From the NCBI GenBank assembly GCA_965601975.1, contig OZ271856.1, positions 2,418,001-2,482,000 of the forward strand: a stretch of DNA of 64,000 bases, in the 5' to 3' direction. Positions 48,164 through 57,968 of the stretch are shown piece after piece. The DNA comes from JANQIO01 sp965601975. Lineage in GTDB: Bacteria; Pseudomonadota; Gammaproteobacteria; Pseudomonadales; Halieaceae. The position numbers were made by a program, and so were the translations under genes. The notes under the pieces are model-generated. The model did no database searches and had not been told where the DNA came from. It saw only the letters and a list, made by a program, of their open reading frames with translations. Numbering within the stretch: the first letter of the stretch is position 1; every line of letters begins with the position of its first letter.

Positions 48164-50779
48164 GTGCTTGAAGCTTATCGCGAACACGTCGCCGAACGCG
48201 CCGCCCTCGGCATCCCGCCGAAGCCCCTCAGCGCCCAGCAGGTCGCAGAGCTCATCGAGCTCCTCAAGGCCCCGCCCGCGGGTGAGGAATCCACCCTGCT
48301 GGAACTGATTTCCGACCGCGTGCCCCCCGGTGTGGACGAAGCCGCCTATGTGAAAGCCGGCTTCCTGTCCGCCGTCGCCAGGGGCGAGACACAATGTCCG
48401 CTCATCGATGCCGCGGCCGCAGTCAAACTGCTGGGCACCATGCTTGGCGGTTACAACATCGAAACCCTGGTGGGACTGTTGTCCGACGATACCCTTGGCG
48501 CTCTTGCCGCTGAACAGCTCAAGCACACCCTGCTGATGTTCGACGCCTTCCACGACGTCGAAGAGCTCGCGAAGAACGGAAACGCCAATGCACAGTCGGT
48601 GATGGAATCCTGGGCCGAGGGCGAGTGGTTCACTTCCAATCCGGAAGTACCGGAATCCATCAAGGTGACGGTGTTCAAGGTCACCGGCGAAACCAACACC
48701 GATGACCTCTCCCCCGCCCCCGACGCCTGGTCGCGCCCGGATATCCCTCTGCACGCCCTGGCCATGTACAAGATGACCCGTGACGGCCTCGAGCCGGAGG
48801 AGCACGGCGTCAAGGGACCGATGGCGCAGATCGAAGCGGTCAAGGCCCAGGGCCTGCCGGTCGCCTTCGTCGGCGACGTGGTGGGCACCGGCTCCTCGCG
48901 CAAGTCCGCCACCAACTCTGTGCTGTGGTTCTTCGGCGACGAGATGGAAGGCGTACCGAACAAGAAAGGCGGTGGTATCTGTATCGGCGGCAAGGTGGCC
49001 CCGATCTTCTACAACACCATGGAAGACGCAGGTGCCCTGGTTTTCGAGGCGCCCGTCGACGAGCTGGGTATGGGCGACGTCATCGAGATTCGCCCCTACG
49101 ACGGCAAGATCCTGTCCGAGTCCGGCGACACCCTGTCCGAGTTTGCACTGAAGTCCGACGTGCTGCTGGACGAAGTGCGCGCCGGCGGCCGCATCAATCT
49201 CATCATCGGCCGGGGCCTGACCACCCGGGCCCGCGAATCCCTGGGCCTCCCGGTCTCTGAGCTGTTCCGCACACCGGAGCAGCCCGAGGACACCGGCAAG
49301 GGCTATACCCTGGCCCAGAAAATGGTGGGCGCCGCCTGCGGCATGGAGGGCGTTCGCCCCGGCACCTACTGCGAACCGCGCATGACCACGGTGGGCTCTC
49401 AGGACACCACCGGCCCGATGACTCGCGACGAACTCAAGGACCTGGCCTGCCTGGGCTTTTCCGCCGACCTGACCATGCAGTCCTTCTGCCACACGGCGGC
49501 CTATCCCAAGCCCGTGGACATCGACACCCAGCACAGCCTGCCGGACTTCATCATGACCCGCGGCGGCGTCTCCCTGCGACCCGGCGACGGCATCATCCAC
49601 TCCTGGCTGAACCGCATGCTGCTGCCGGACACCGTGGGTACCGGCGGAGACTCTCACACGAGATTCCCCATGGGCATTTCCTTCCCGGCGGGCTCCGGCC
49701 TGGTCGCCTTCGCCGCGGCCACCGGCGTTATGCCGCTGGACATGCCGGAGTCGGTGCTGGTGCGCTTCTCCGGTGAGCTGCAGCCGGGTATCACCCTGCG
49801 GGACCTGGTCCACGCCATCCCCTACTACGCGATCCAGCAGGGCCTGCTGACCGTGGAGAAGAAGGGCAAGAAGAACATCTTCTCCGGCCGCGTCCTGGAA
49901 ATCGAGGGACTGACCGACCTGACCGTGGAGCAGGCCTTCGAACTCTCCGATGCCTCCGCGGAACGATCCGCCGCGGGCTGTACGATCGACCTGACCGAGG
50001 AAACGGTGGCCGAGTACCTGCGCTCGAATATCGTGCTGCTGCGGTCCATGATCGCCGACGGCTACGGTGACGCCCGCACCCTCGAACGCCGCGCCCGCAA
50101 GATGGAAGAGTGGCTGGAAAACCCGACCCTCATGCGTGCCGATGCGGATGCGGAATACGCCGCGGTGATCGAGATCGACATGAACGAGATTGTCGAGCCG
50201 ATCGTGTGCGCACCCAACGACCCGGACGACGCCCGCAAGCTTTCCGACGTTGCAGGCGACGGCGTGGACGAAGTCTTTATCGGCAGCTGCATGACCAACA
50301 TCGGCCACTTCCGCGCGGCCGGCAAGCTGCTGGATGCAAACCCGGGCACCATCTCCACGCGCATGTGGATCGTGCCGCCCACCAAGATGGACGAGCACCA
50401 GCTGATGGAAGAAGGCTATTACAGCATTTACGGCCGCTCCGGCGCCCGCACGGAAATGCCCGGCTGCTCCCTGTGCATGGGGAACCAGGCGCGGGTGGCT
50501 GCCAACAGCACCGTGCTGTCCACCTCGACCCGCAACTTCCCCAACCGCCTCGGTGACGGCGCCAACGTCTACCTGACCTCGGCGGAGCTTGCTTCCGTGG
50601 GCGCTATTCTGGGCAAGATTCCGACGCCGGAAGAATACCTGGAGTACGCGGCGAAGCTGGATTCCATGTCGGAAGAGATCTACCGCTACATGAACTTCGA
50701 CCAGATCGTCGAGTTCCAGCAGCGGGCGGATGACGGCAAGCGAATCGCCGCCGTGGAAATCCAGGAACTCAGCGCCTGA
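48164..50779 (+). CDS. acnB: Aconitate hydratase B (bifunctional 2-methylisocitrate dehydratase)
   Basis: 871-residue AcnB: N-terminal HEAT-like domain (MLEAYREHVAERAALGIPPKPLSAQQVAELIELLKAPP), swivelling domain (TGETNTDDLSPAPDAWSRPDIPLHALAMYK), then the Fe-S core with GGDSHTRFPMGISFPAGSGLVAFAAATG, Cys in GSCMTNIGHFRAAG and the CxxC of GCSLCMGNQARV. Converts citrate to isocitrate and can act in the methylcitrate cycle. GTG start at 48164 with AGGAGA 7-8 bases upstream. Its 3' end overlaps the convergent transglutaminase gene by 11 bases. Confidence 0.97.
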   Translation: MLEAYREHVAERAALGIPPKPLSAQQVAELIELLKAPPAGEESTLLELISDRVPPGVDEAAYVKAGFLSAVARGETQCPLIDAAAAVKLLGTMLGGYNIETLVGLLSDDTLGALAAEQLKHTLLMFDAFHDVEELAKNGNANAQSVMESWAEGEWFTSNPEVPESIKVTVFKVTGETNTDDLSPAPDAWSRPDIPLHALAMYKMTRDGLEPEEHGVKGPMAQIEAVKAQGLPVAFVGDVVGTGSSRKSATNSVLWFFGDEMEGVPNKKGGGICIGGKVAPIFYNTMEDAGALVFEAPVDELGMGDVIEIRPYDGKILSESGDTLSEFALKSDVLLDEVRAGGRINLIIGRGLTTRARESLGLPVSELFRTPEQPEDTGKGYTLAQKMVGAACGMEGVRPGTYCEPRMTTVGSQDTTGPMTRDELKDLACLGFSADLTMQSFCHTAAYPKPVDIDTQHSLPDFIMTRGGVSLRPGDGIIHSWLNRMLLPDTVGTGGDSHTRFPMGISFPAGSGLVAFAAATGVMPLDMPESVLVRFSGELQPGITLRDLVHAIPYYAIQQGLLTVEKKGKKNIFSGRVLEIEGLTDLTVEQAFELSDASAERSAAGCTIDLTEETVAEYLRSNIVLLRSMIADGYGDARTLERRARKMEEWLENPTLMRADADAEYAAVIEIDMNEIVEPIVCAPNDPDDARKLSDVAGDGVDEVFIGSCMTNIGHFRAAGKLLDANPGTISTRMWIVPPTKMDEHQLMEEGYYSIYGRSGARTEMPGCSLCMGNQARVAANSTVLSTSTRNFPNRLGDGANVYLTSAELASVGAILGKIPTPEEYLEYAAKLDSMSEEIYRYMNFDQIVEFQQRADDGKRIAAVEIQELSA

Positions 50780-52760
50780 CGCGAAACGCCCTGACCCGGC
50801 GGCGGAGTTCTTCCAGAGCCTCTGCCGGGGAATCGGGCCGGTAAGCAATCATCTCGTAGGCGTTAGTGATGGCGCCTACATCCCCGGCCAGGGCCGGTCT
50901 CTCCTCGGTAACCCGGCGAGCGAAACTGGCGGGCGGTTCAGCACGTCCCCGCTCCAGGCCGGCCTGGGCCAGGCGCCGGCAGAAATCCCGGTACAGCCGA
51001 TCGTGGGGCGCCAGCCGAGGTCCCCGCGAGCGCCACAGCACCAGCAGGAATGCGGGCAGCAGCAGGGCCGCCCAGATGGCAACGACAATGACCACCAGTT
51101 CGCCGCGGGAGACGCCACCCGCGAAACGCTTCCACAGCTGGTACTGTGAGTCACTGTCGTAGCTCAGCACAAACAGCTGCCAGCTGTAATTGATGGCGTC
51201 CAGTTCCAGGCGCAGGCGGTTGATCCAGCCGACATCGCGGAACCGCAGCGGGGACAGCGGCGAATCCGCCAGGAAGCTGCCCTCTTCCGCCAGGGCCTGT
51301 TCGAGGCCGTACTCGATACGGTCCGGGGCAATCGCCGCCGTCGGGTCTACCCTGATCCAGCCGCGCCCCTCCAGCCAGACCTCGGTCCAGGCGTGGGCGT
51401 CAAACTGGTGCACGATGACCGTTCCGTTGACCGGGTTCACCTCGCCGCCCTGGTATCCCGCGACCACCCTGGCGGGGACCCCCGCGGATCGCATCAGCCA
51501 GGTAAATGCGGCGGCATAGTGCTCACAGAAACCCCGGCGCGACTCCAGCAGGAAGTCGTCCATGCGCTCCTCGCCGAGAAGCGGCGGCTTCAGGGTGTAG
51601 AAGAAGGCCTGTTCGCGGAACATGCCCAGCACCGCGTCGATATACCGGCGCGGATCCCGCCCCGCCTGCTCGAACAGCCGCTCGGCGAGCAGTCGCGTCT
51701 GCGGGTTGCCGAAGCGCGGCAGCGCCACCTCCACCCGCCGTCGCCAGTCGCTGAGCTCCTGCTCGATGGGGACGTCCAGCCAGCTGCGCACCACGTAGCG
51801 CTTCTGGTCCTGTACCTCCACCGGCGACAGCAGCCGAAAATCATTGGTGGAAATGATGCCCCGGTCCGGGGTCGTCGCGTGGCGCAGCGCGTAGAGCCAG
51901 TTCTGCTGCGTGGGTTCGAGAATCACGCTGTAGTCTGCGAACTCTCCCGTTTCGGGAGGCTGGCGCGCGCGTCGCGCGTCACCCGGAATATCGCGCCAGC
52001 GCAGGCTGCGCCAGGCGCCGTCCTGCAGCCGGCTGAACACCAGGCCGCGCCAGTAGAGCTGGGACCGCGGCGGCACCTGCCCCTCGAACTGGACCCGGAA
52101 GGCGACCTCGTCGTTGAGCCCCAGCTGTGCGATATCCCCCGGAGACATGAAATCGCTGACGCCGGTGCGGGCGGTGTGGGATTTGATCGGCACGTTCCAC
52201 AGCGGCCCGATCCGGGGGAACACAAAAAACAGCAGGACCATCAGGGGAATCGCCTGCAGCAGCATGACGCCGGCGCGGACGGCGGAATCGCGATTGAAAC
52301 GATCCTGGCGAGGCTGGTGCAGGGCCACCAGCGCCGTGGTGTTCAGCCAGACTGCACAGCCCATGTAGAGCGTGACCAGCAGCTCCTGGGAGAACAGGAA
52401 CTCGGTGACGCAAACGAAGTAGGCGATGAACGTCACCATGTAGGCATCGCGGCGATCCGCCAGCTCAATGAGTTTGAGGGCATAGGCAATCAACAGCAGG
52501 GCCACGGTCGGCTCCAGCCCCACCAGGGTCTGGTAGCTCGCGGCGACACCGCCGAAGCACAGCACGGTGAGGCCGGACTTCAGGTAGGCGCCCGGGAAGG
52601 ACCAGCGCCCCTGGTGCACCATGCTGCGCCAGACCGCCGCCAGAATGTAGACGGCGACCACCCAGAACGGCACCCGCCCCAGGTGGGGAATCAGCAGTGC
52701 AAACTGGGTCGCGATGATCCAGACCAGGGCGTTGCGTGGAATCTGCTCCTCAAACTTCAC
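50769..52760 (-). CDS. Membrane transglutaminase-like protein, TgpA family (DUF3488 + transglutaminase core)
   Basis: 663 residues. N-terminal DUF3488 region with about six transmembrane helices (to ~residue 190), a periplasmic transglutaminase domain with catalytic Cys in ESRRGFCEHYAAAFTWLMRSAGVPARVVAGYQGGE (about residue 410), His in VIVHQFDAHAWTEVWLEGRGWIRVDPT and its Asp in VDPT, then a further helix near 555-575 and a C-terminal DUF4129-like tail. The P. aeruginosa homologue TgpA is reported as essential. GTG start overlaps the DUF58 gene end by 11 bases; the MoxR-DUF58-TgpA order is conserved. Confidence 0.92.
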   Translation of the reverse strand: MKFEEQIPRNALVWIIATQFALLIPHLGRVPFWVVAVYILAAVWRSMVHQGRWSFPGAYLKSGLTVLCFGGVAASYQTLVGLEPTVALLLIAYALKLIELADRRDAYMVTFIAYFVCVTEFLFSQELLVTLYMGCAVWLNTTALVALHQPRQDRFNRDSAVRAGVMLLQAIPLMVLLFFVFPRIGPLWNVPIKSHTARTGVSDFMSPGDIAQLGLNDEVAFRVQFEGQVPPRSQLYWRGLVFSRLQDGAWRSLRWRDIPGDARRARQPPETGEFADYSVILEPTQQNWLYALRHATTPDRGIISTNDFRLLSPVEVQDQKRYVVRSWLDVPIEQELSDWRRRVEVALPRFGNPQTRLLAERLFEQAGRDPRRYIDAVLGMFREQAFFYTLKPPLLGEERMDDFLLESRRGFCEHYAAAFTWLMRSAGVPARVVAGYQGGEVNPVNGTVIVHQFDAHAWTEVWLEGRGWIRVDPTAAIAPDRIEYGLEQALAEEGSFLADSPLSPLRFRDVGWINRLRLELDAINYSWQLFVLSYDSDSQYQLWKRFAGGVSRGELVVIVVAIWAALLLPAFLLVLWRSRGPRLAPHDRLYRDFCRRLAQAGLERGRAEPPASFARRVTEERPALAGDVGAITNAYEMIAYRPDSPAEALEELRRRVRAFRVRR

Positions 52761-53754
52761 GCTTGCCTCCCGGCAGGCCCCACAGCGCCAGCTGCCTCAG
52801 GACTTTGAGACGGTGGTTTTCGCCAACGTCCGGCTCGATCACGACACCGGGAAGGCGCAGGCCGTATTCCTCGTTGCGCTTGTCGAACTCCAGGGTCCAG
52901 TGGCACAGATGCGAGAGCCGCTGCTCCGGCGGCAAGCCCTCGAACAGGGCCCAGTCCAGCCAGACGCTGCGGTCCGCATAGGCGACGTAGTGCTTGCTCT
53001 GCAGGGCCTGGCCCTTGGCGACGCTTTTCCAGAACACGTGGCGCAGGGAATCGCCTGCCCGGTAATCCCGCAGGCCGTAAAAGTCATCCGTACCATAGAT
53101 GGGCTCCGCGGTGCCGTCCGGGCGATCGGTGGCAATGCCCGGCAGCGGACCGCTCGCCAGGGGCCGCGGATACACCAGGGCGTGAATGTCCAGGTCCAGC
53201 CAGGTCCAGGCCCGCAGCAGTCCCAGCGGGTACACGGTCTCCAGCAGCAGGCGGCCGGGATTGTGCCAGCCGCGCTGCTCGGTGGGCACGTACAGCTGCA
53301 CGTGCTCCTCTTCCACATTCTGCAGATTGACGGTGACCGAGTCCTCACCCGCCCACTTCAGGTGCAGCCCGTAGTAGTCGCGTCGGTTGGAGCGCGACAG
53401 CATGATCTCGAACTCCGCGTGCTGACCGGCGAATACCGGGCTCGCCCTGACCGCGTGGATGGTCAGGTTGGAGAGGTTGGCGAAGGTGTGCAGCACCGCC
53501 ACCACGAACAGGTTTGCCAGCAGAAAGGTCAGCGCAAACGTCATATTGTTCTGGTAGTTGATGGCCGCCACCAGCATCACCAGCAGGGTGAACAGGAAGA
53601 ACATGCCGATGCGGGTGGGAAAGATGAAGATCCGGCGCTGGTCCAGCGTGACCTGCTTGGCCGGCGGTATGCGCCGATTGATCCAGCGCCGCCAGCGCTG
53701 CCGCGCCCGCTCCCTGAATCGCGACCAGGGCTGGGACTCGGCGAGGGTAGTCAT
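52750..53754 (-). CDS. DUF58 domain membrane protein
   Basis: 334-residue protein with two N-terminal transmembrane helices (FPTRIGMFFLFTLLVMLVAAINYQNNMTFALTFLLANLFVVAVLHTF, about residues 49-95) and a C-terminal DUF58/von Willebrand A-like segment including YGTDDFYGLRDYRAGDSLRHVFWKSVAKGQALQSKHY, the DUF58 signature. DUF58 proteins work with MoxR ATPases, proposed as metal-insertion or envelope-protein maturation systems. Coupled to the neighbours by 7 bp (MoxR) and an 11-base overlap (TgpA). Confidence 0.9.
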   Translation of the reverse strand: MTTLAESQPWSRFRERARQRWRRWINRRIPPAKQVTLDQRRIFIFPTRIGMFFLFTLLVMLVAAINYQNNMTFALTFLLANLFVVAVLHTFANLSNLTIHAVRASPVFAGQHAEFEIMLSRSNRRDYYGLHLKWAGEDSVTVNLQNVEEEHVQLYVPTEQRGWHNPGRLLLETVYPLGLLRAWTWLDLDIHALVYPRPLASGPLPGIATDRPDGTAEPIYGTDDFYGLRDYRAGDSLRHVFWKSVAKGQALQSKHYVAYADRSVWLDWALFEGLPPEQRLSHLCHWTLEFDKRNEEYGLRLPGVVIEPDVGENHRLKVLRQLALWGLPGGKREV

Positions 53755-53761
53755 TCAGGCC

Positions 53762-54682
53762 TCAGGCGGCGATGACATCGACGTTGCGCAGGATATCGTG
53801 CACCAGCGCCCGGCTGTCACCGGCATAGTCGCTGGTGGGCACCAGTCGATGGGACGCCACCGCGGGCAGCACCATCTGCAGATCCTCCGGGACCACATGG
53901 CCACGCCCGGACATCAGGGCCCAGGTGCGCGCGCTGTGCAGCAGCGCCAGGGCGCCGCGGGGCGACAGGCCGTAGGCGAACTCGGTGGCGTTGCGGGTAT
54001 AGGCCACCAGTCGCTGCAGGTAGTCCAGCAGGTTTTCCGAGGCGTGGACATCGTCCACCGCCCGGCGAAACTCGGCGAGCTGCTCGACGCTCAGGCAGCG
54101 CTGCAGCTGCTCCGCTTCCGGCGCAGAGCCGTCGCGGACAAACATCTGCCGCTCCGCCCGCGGATCCGGGTAGCCCAGTTCGATTCGCATCAGGAAGCGG
54201 TCGAGCTGGGATTCCGGCAGGGGGTAGGTACCGGACTGGTGCACGGGATTCTGCGTGGCAATGACAAAGAAGGGTTCCGGCAGCGCCCGGGTCTCCCCCT
54301 CGACGGTGACCTGCCCCTCCCCCATGGCCTCCAGCAAGGCGCTCTGGGTGCGCGGGGTGGTGCGGTTGATTTCGTCCGCCAGCAGCAGCTGGGAGAAGAC
54401 CGGGCCGGCGTGGAAGCTGAACGCATTGCTCGACTGGTCGAAAATCGACACGCCCAGAATGTCCGCCGGCAGCAGGTCGCTGGTGAACTGAATGCGGTTG
54501 TAGCTCAGGCCCAGTACGCTGGCCAGCGCGTGCGACAGCGTGGTCTTGCCCATGCCGGGCAAGTCCTCGATCAGCAGGTGACCGCGTGCGAGCAGGCAGC
54601 ACAGCGCCAGGCGAATCTGTTGATCCTTGCCCAGCAACAGCTTGCCAACTTCCGAAGCGGCCCGGTCGATCAGTTCCTGCAT
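53762..54682 (-). CDS. MoxR-family AAA+ ATPase
   Basis: 306-residue chaperone-like ATPase. Walker A in LLIEDLPGMGKTTLSHAL (about residues 36-53), GVSIFDQSSNAFSFHAGPVFSQLLLADEINRTTPRTQSALLEAMGEGQVT (Walker B and sensor), FFVIATQNPVHQSGTYPLPESQLDRFLMRIELGYPD. Sequence spacing fits the MRP/TM0930-like MoxR subfamilies found next to DUF58 and transglutaminase genes. First gene of the three-gene cassette; 11 bp after metZ stop in the same orientation. Confidence 0.94.
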   Translation of the reverse strand: MQELIDRAASEVGKLLLGKDQQIRLALCCLLARGHLLIEDLPGMGKTTLSHALASVLGLSYNRIQFTSDLLPADILGVSIFDQSSNAFSFHAGPVFSQLLLADEINRTTPRTQSALLEAMGEGQVTVEGETRALPEPFFVIATQNPVHQSGTYPLPESQLDRFLMRIELGYPDPRAERQMFVRDGSAPEAEQLQRCLSVEQLAEFRRAVDDVHASENLLDYLQRLVAYTRNATEFAYGLSPRGALALLHSARTWALMSGRGHVVPEDLQMVLPAVASHRLVPTSDYAGDSRALVHDILRNVDVIAA

Positions 54683-54693
54683 GAATTCTCCTG

Positions 54694-55890
54694 CTACAGC
54701 GCGGCGAAGCCGCGGGCGAGATCGGCCTTGATATCGTCCAGGTGTTCGAGACCGACGGCCACCCGGATCAGGTTGTCAGTAATGCCGGCGGCCGCTCGCT
54801 CCTCGTCGCTGAGGCGGCCGTGGGTGGTGGTGGCCGGATGTACGATCGTGGTCTTGGCGTCGCCAAGATTGGCCGTCAGCGACAGCATGCGGGTGTTGTC
54901 GATGCAACGCCAGGCCTGCTCGCGCTCGCCCTGTACCCGGAACGCGAGGACACCGCCGAAGGCCCGCTGCTGTGCTTTCGCAAGCTCGTGGCCGGGATGG
55001 TTCTCGAGCCCGGCGTAGAACACCGTCTCGACAGCCTGCTGTTCGGACAGCCAACGGGCCAGGTCCAACGCGTTTGCGCTGTGGGCATCCATTCTCAGCC
55101 GCAGCGTCTCCAGTCCCTTCAGGAACACCCAGGCATTGAATGCACTCATGGTGGGGCCGGCAGAGCGCAGGAACCCCAGCACCTCGTCCATGTGCGAGGC
55201 GGAACCGACCACCGCCCCACCGACGCAGCGTCCCTGGCCATCCAGGTACTTGGTGGCGGAATGGGTGACAATATCGGCGCCCAGGGCCAGCGGTGTTTGC
55301 AGGGCGGGTGTGCAAAAACAGTTGTCGACCACCAGCAGCGCACCGGCGTCCCGTGCCAGGGTCGACAGCGCTCCCAGGTCAGCGATTTCGCTGAGTGGGT
55401 TGGAGGGGGTCTCGAGAAACAGCATTTGCGTGTTGTCGCGGATCGCCGAGCGCCATTCCTCCAGCTGCGTGGGATCCACGAAACTGACCTCGACACCGAA
55501 GCGGGTCATGTACTTGTTGAACAGTACCGTGGTGGTCCCGAACACGCTGCGGGAACATACCACGTGGTCCCCGGACTTCAGCAGCGCCATGCAGACGCTG
55601 AGGATCGCCGCCATGCCGGAAGCGGTAGCGACCCCTGCCTCTGCGCCCTCCAGTGCCGCGATGCGCTCCTCGAAGGTGCGCACCGTGGGGTTGGTGTAGC
55701 GGGAATAGACGTTGCCCGGCGCATCGCCGGCAAAGCGCGCGGCGGCATCCGCCGCGTCGTCGAAGACATAGCTCGAGGTGAGGTACATCGCCTCGGCGTG
55801 CTCCCCCTCCTGCGAACGGACCTGCCCCGCGCGTATCGCGAGGGTATCCAGTTGCGCCCCGTCCAGGGCGTCGTCAGTTTCTCTGGGCAT
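54694..55890 (-). CDS. metZ: O-succinylhomoserine sulfhydrylase
   Basis: 398-residue Cys/Met-metabolism PLP enzyme forming homocysteine from O-succinylhomoserine and sulfide. Blocks: YTNPTVRTFEERIAALEGAEAGVATASGMAAI, VCSRSVFGTTTVLF, LVVDNCFCTPALQTPLALGADIVTHSATKYLDGQGRCVGGAVVG with the PLP Lys in SATKYLDGQGR. The purF-metZ adjacency is the Pseudomonas arrangement and supports MetZ over the cystathionine-type paralogues. ATG start at 55890, 8 bp after purF. Confidence 0.93.
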   Translation of the reverse strand: MPRETDDALDGAQLDTLAIRAGQVRSQEGEHAEAMYLTSSYVFDDAADAAARFAGDAPGNVYSRYTNPTVRTFEERIAALEGAEAGVATASGMAAILSVCMALLKSGDHVVCSRSVFGTTTVLFNKYMTRFGVEVSFVDPTQLEEWRSAIRDNTQMLFLETPSNPLSEIADLGALSTLARDAGALLVVDNCFCTPALQTPLALGADIVTHSATKYLDGQGRCVGGAVVGSASHMDEVLGFLRSAGPTMSAFNAWVFLKGLETLRLRMDAHSANALDLARWLSEQQAVETVFYAGLENHPGHELAKAQQRAFGGVLAFRVQGEREQAWRCIDNTRMLSLTANLGDAKTTIVHPATTTHGRLSDEERAAAGITDNLIRVAVGLEHLDDIKADLARGFAAL

Positions 55891-55898
55891 GGATCAGT

Positions 55899-57422
55899 CT
55901 ATGATACTTCGTTGTGCAGGCCGATGACCGCGCCCTCTTCCCGGGCCGCTTCCTGCCTGCGTATCTTGGCGTCGTCGTTGCGCAGCGCCTCGACCCGGTC
56001 CAGGTAGCCCTGGTCCACATCACCGGTGACATAGTTGCCGTCGAAAACGGCGCACTCGAACCGGGAAATGTCGGGGTTCCCCTCCTGGCTGCTGGCCACC
56101 AGGTCATCGAGATTCTGGTACACCAGCCAGTCGGCGCCGATGAATTCACAGACCTCGTGTTCCTCGCGGCCGTGGGCAACCAGCTCCGCCGCCGAGGGCA
56201 TATCGATCCCGTAGACATTGGGATAGCGCACGGGCGGCGCCGCCGAGGCGAAGTAGACCTTGTTGGCGCCCGCTTCCCTGGCCATCTCGACAATCTGCTT
56301 GCTGGTGGTACCGCGCACGATGGAATCGTCCACCAGCATCACGTTCTTGCCCTTGAACTCCAGCGGAATGGCATTGAGTTTCTGCCGCACGGACTTTTTC
56401 CGCTGGCTCTGTCCCGGCATGATGAACGTGCGACCGATGTAACGATTCTTCATCAGGCCCTCGCGAAACTTCACACCCAGCACTCCGGCCATGGCCTGGG
56501 CGGCAATGCGGCTGGTATCCGGAATGGGGATTACCACGTCGATATCGTGGTCCGGCCGCAGGGACAGCACCTTGCGGGCCAGGTACTCACCCTGGCGCAT
56601 ACGGGTCTTGTAGACCGAAATTCCGTCGATCAGTGAATCCGGTCGCGAGAAGTAGACATGCTCGAAAATGCAGGGACGCAGCTCATGCTCTTCGGCGCAC
56701 TGGTGCGTGAACATTTCACCCTCGGCGGAGATATACACCGCCTCGCCGGCATCCACATCGCGAATCATGTCGAAACCCAGCACATCCAGGGCGACGCTCT
56801 CAGAGGCCAGCATGTACTCTTCGCCGTCACCGGTGTCACGCTTTCCCACCACCAGCGGCCGGATGCCATGGGGGTCCCGGAATCCAACCAGGCCGTATTC
56901 GCCAATCATGGCAACGGCGGCATAGCCGCCACGGCAGCGGCGGTGCACGCCCTCGACGGCGCTGAAAACTTCCCGCTGGGTGGGCTTGAGCTTGCCCTGC
57001 TTCTGCAGTTCGTGGGCGAACACGTTCAACAGCAGCTCCGAATCGGAGTCGGTGTTGAGATGGCGCAGGTCGGTCTGGTAGAGCTCCTCGCTGAGCGCCT
57101 CGGAGTTGGTCAGGTTGCCGTTGTGGCCCAGGCAGATTCCATAGGGGGAATTGACGTAGAAAGGCTGTGCCAGGGCCGGGCCGGAGCTGCCAGCGGTGGG
57201 GTAGCGCACGTGGCCGATGCCCATTGCGCCCCGCAGCCGCTGCATGTGGTCCTGCCGGAACACATCCCGCACCAGGCCCTCGGACTTGCGCTGGTGGAAG
57301 TTGCCTTCGTCGAAAGTCATGATCCCGGCGGCGTCCTGGCCCCGGTGCTGCAGCACCGTCAGGGCGTCGTAAATCGCCTGGTTGACGCTCGACTTTCCGA
57401 CAATACCTACCAATCCGCACAT
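55899..57422 (-). CDS. purF: Amidophosphoribosyltransferase
   Basis: 507-residue first committed enzyme of purine synthesis. The N-terminal Ntn glutaminase begins MCGLVGIVGKSSVNQAIYDALTVLQHRGQDAAGI, with nucleophile Cys2 exposed after Met removal; the C-terminal phosphoribosyltransferase carries the PRPP motif VMLVDDSIVRGTTSKQIVEMAREAGA. Residues GHVRYPTAGSSGPALAQPF match the glutamine site. Follows cvpA by 27 bp as in E. coli and Pseudomonas. Confidence 0.97.
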   Translation of the reverse strand: MCGLVGIVGKSSVNQAIYDALTVLQHRGQDAAGIMTFDEGNFHQRKSEGLVRDVFRQDHMQRLRGAMGIGHVRYPTAGSSGPALAQPFYVNSPYGICLGHNGNLTNSEALSEELYQTDLRHLNTDSDSELLLNVFAHELQKQGKLKPTQREVFSAVEGVHRRCRGGYAAVAMIGEYGLVGFRDPHGIRPLVVGKRDTGDGEEYMLASESVALDVLGFDMIRDVDAGEAVYISAEGEMFTHQCAEEHELRPCIFEHVYFSRPDSLIDGISVYKTRMRQGEYLARKVLSLRPDHDIDVVIPIPDTSRIAAQAMAGVLGVKFREGLMKNRYIGRTFIMPGQSQRKKSVRQKLNAIPLEFKGKNVMLVDDSIVRGTTSKQIVEMAREAGANKVYFASAAPPVRYPNVYGIDMPSAAELVAHGREEHEVCEFIGADWLVYQNLDDLVASSQEGNPDISRFECAVFDGNYVTGDVDQGYLDRVEALRNDDAKIRRQEAAREEGAVIGLHNEVS

Positions 57423-57449
57423 GACTGCCGTCTCTCCTGGTCTCTCAGG

Positions 57450-57968
57450 CTAGCTGCCTGTGGAGACGCTTCCCACCCATGGAAAATCGCCATCGCTGCT
57501 GACATCCGACAGCGTCTCCCGCGCCCACTGCTCCACCATGGCGATATGGGGCAGCAGCCGGGAATCGCGCATGAATTCCTGCTCGTCCTCGTGCAGTACG
57601 GACTTCATCACGAACACCATCACCAGCACCAGTACCAGGCCTCGGGCAAAGCCGAAGGCCGTACCCAGCGCCCGGTCGGCACCGCTCAGGCCGGTGACCT
57701 TGATCACCTGTGCCAGCAGGGTGTTGACCAGGGAACCCAGCATCAAAGTTGCGGCGAAGAGTACCACGTAGGCGACAACGTAGCGAAACGCGTCGTTGTT
57801 GATGAGATCCGTAAATTGAAGGCTCAAACGCCCTGAAAACGCGGTCGCAATCAGGAACGCCGCGACCCAGGCGGTCAGGGACAGGGCTTCCTTGACGAAG
57901 CCGCGCTTCAGGCTGACCAGGGTCGACAGGCAGATGATGCCGAGGATGATCCAGTCCAGGACGCTCAT
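57450..57968 (-). CDS. cvpA: Colicin V production-like membrane protein
   Basis: 172-residue inner-membrane protein with four hydrophobic segments: VLDWIILGIICLSTLVSL, LTAWVAAFLIATAF, VVAYVVLFAATLMLGSLV and FGFARGLVLVLVMVFVM. CvpA is widely linked to purF; its role is in envelope function and is not fully defined. Start overlaps the SPOR gene stop by 4 bases (ATGA). Confidence 0.93.
   Translation of the reverse strand: MSVLDWIILGIICLSTLVSLKRGFVKEALSLTAWVAAFLIATAFSGRLSLQFTDLINNDAFRYVVAYVVLFAATLMLGSLVNTLLAQVIKVTGLSGADRALGTAFGFARGLVLVLVMVFVMKSVLHEDEQEFMRDSRLLPHIAMVEQWARETLSDVSSDGDFPWVGSVSTGS

Noticed and set aside
48062..50848. 928-codon open frame antisense to acnB
   Set aside because: Mirror of a strongly supported gene in GC-rich DNA; its translation is His/Gly/Arg-rich with no family motifs.
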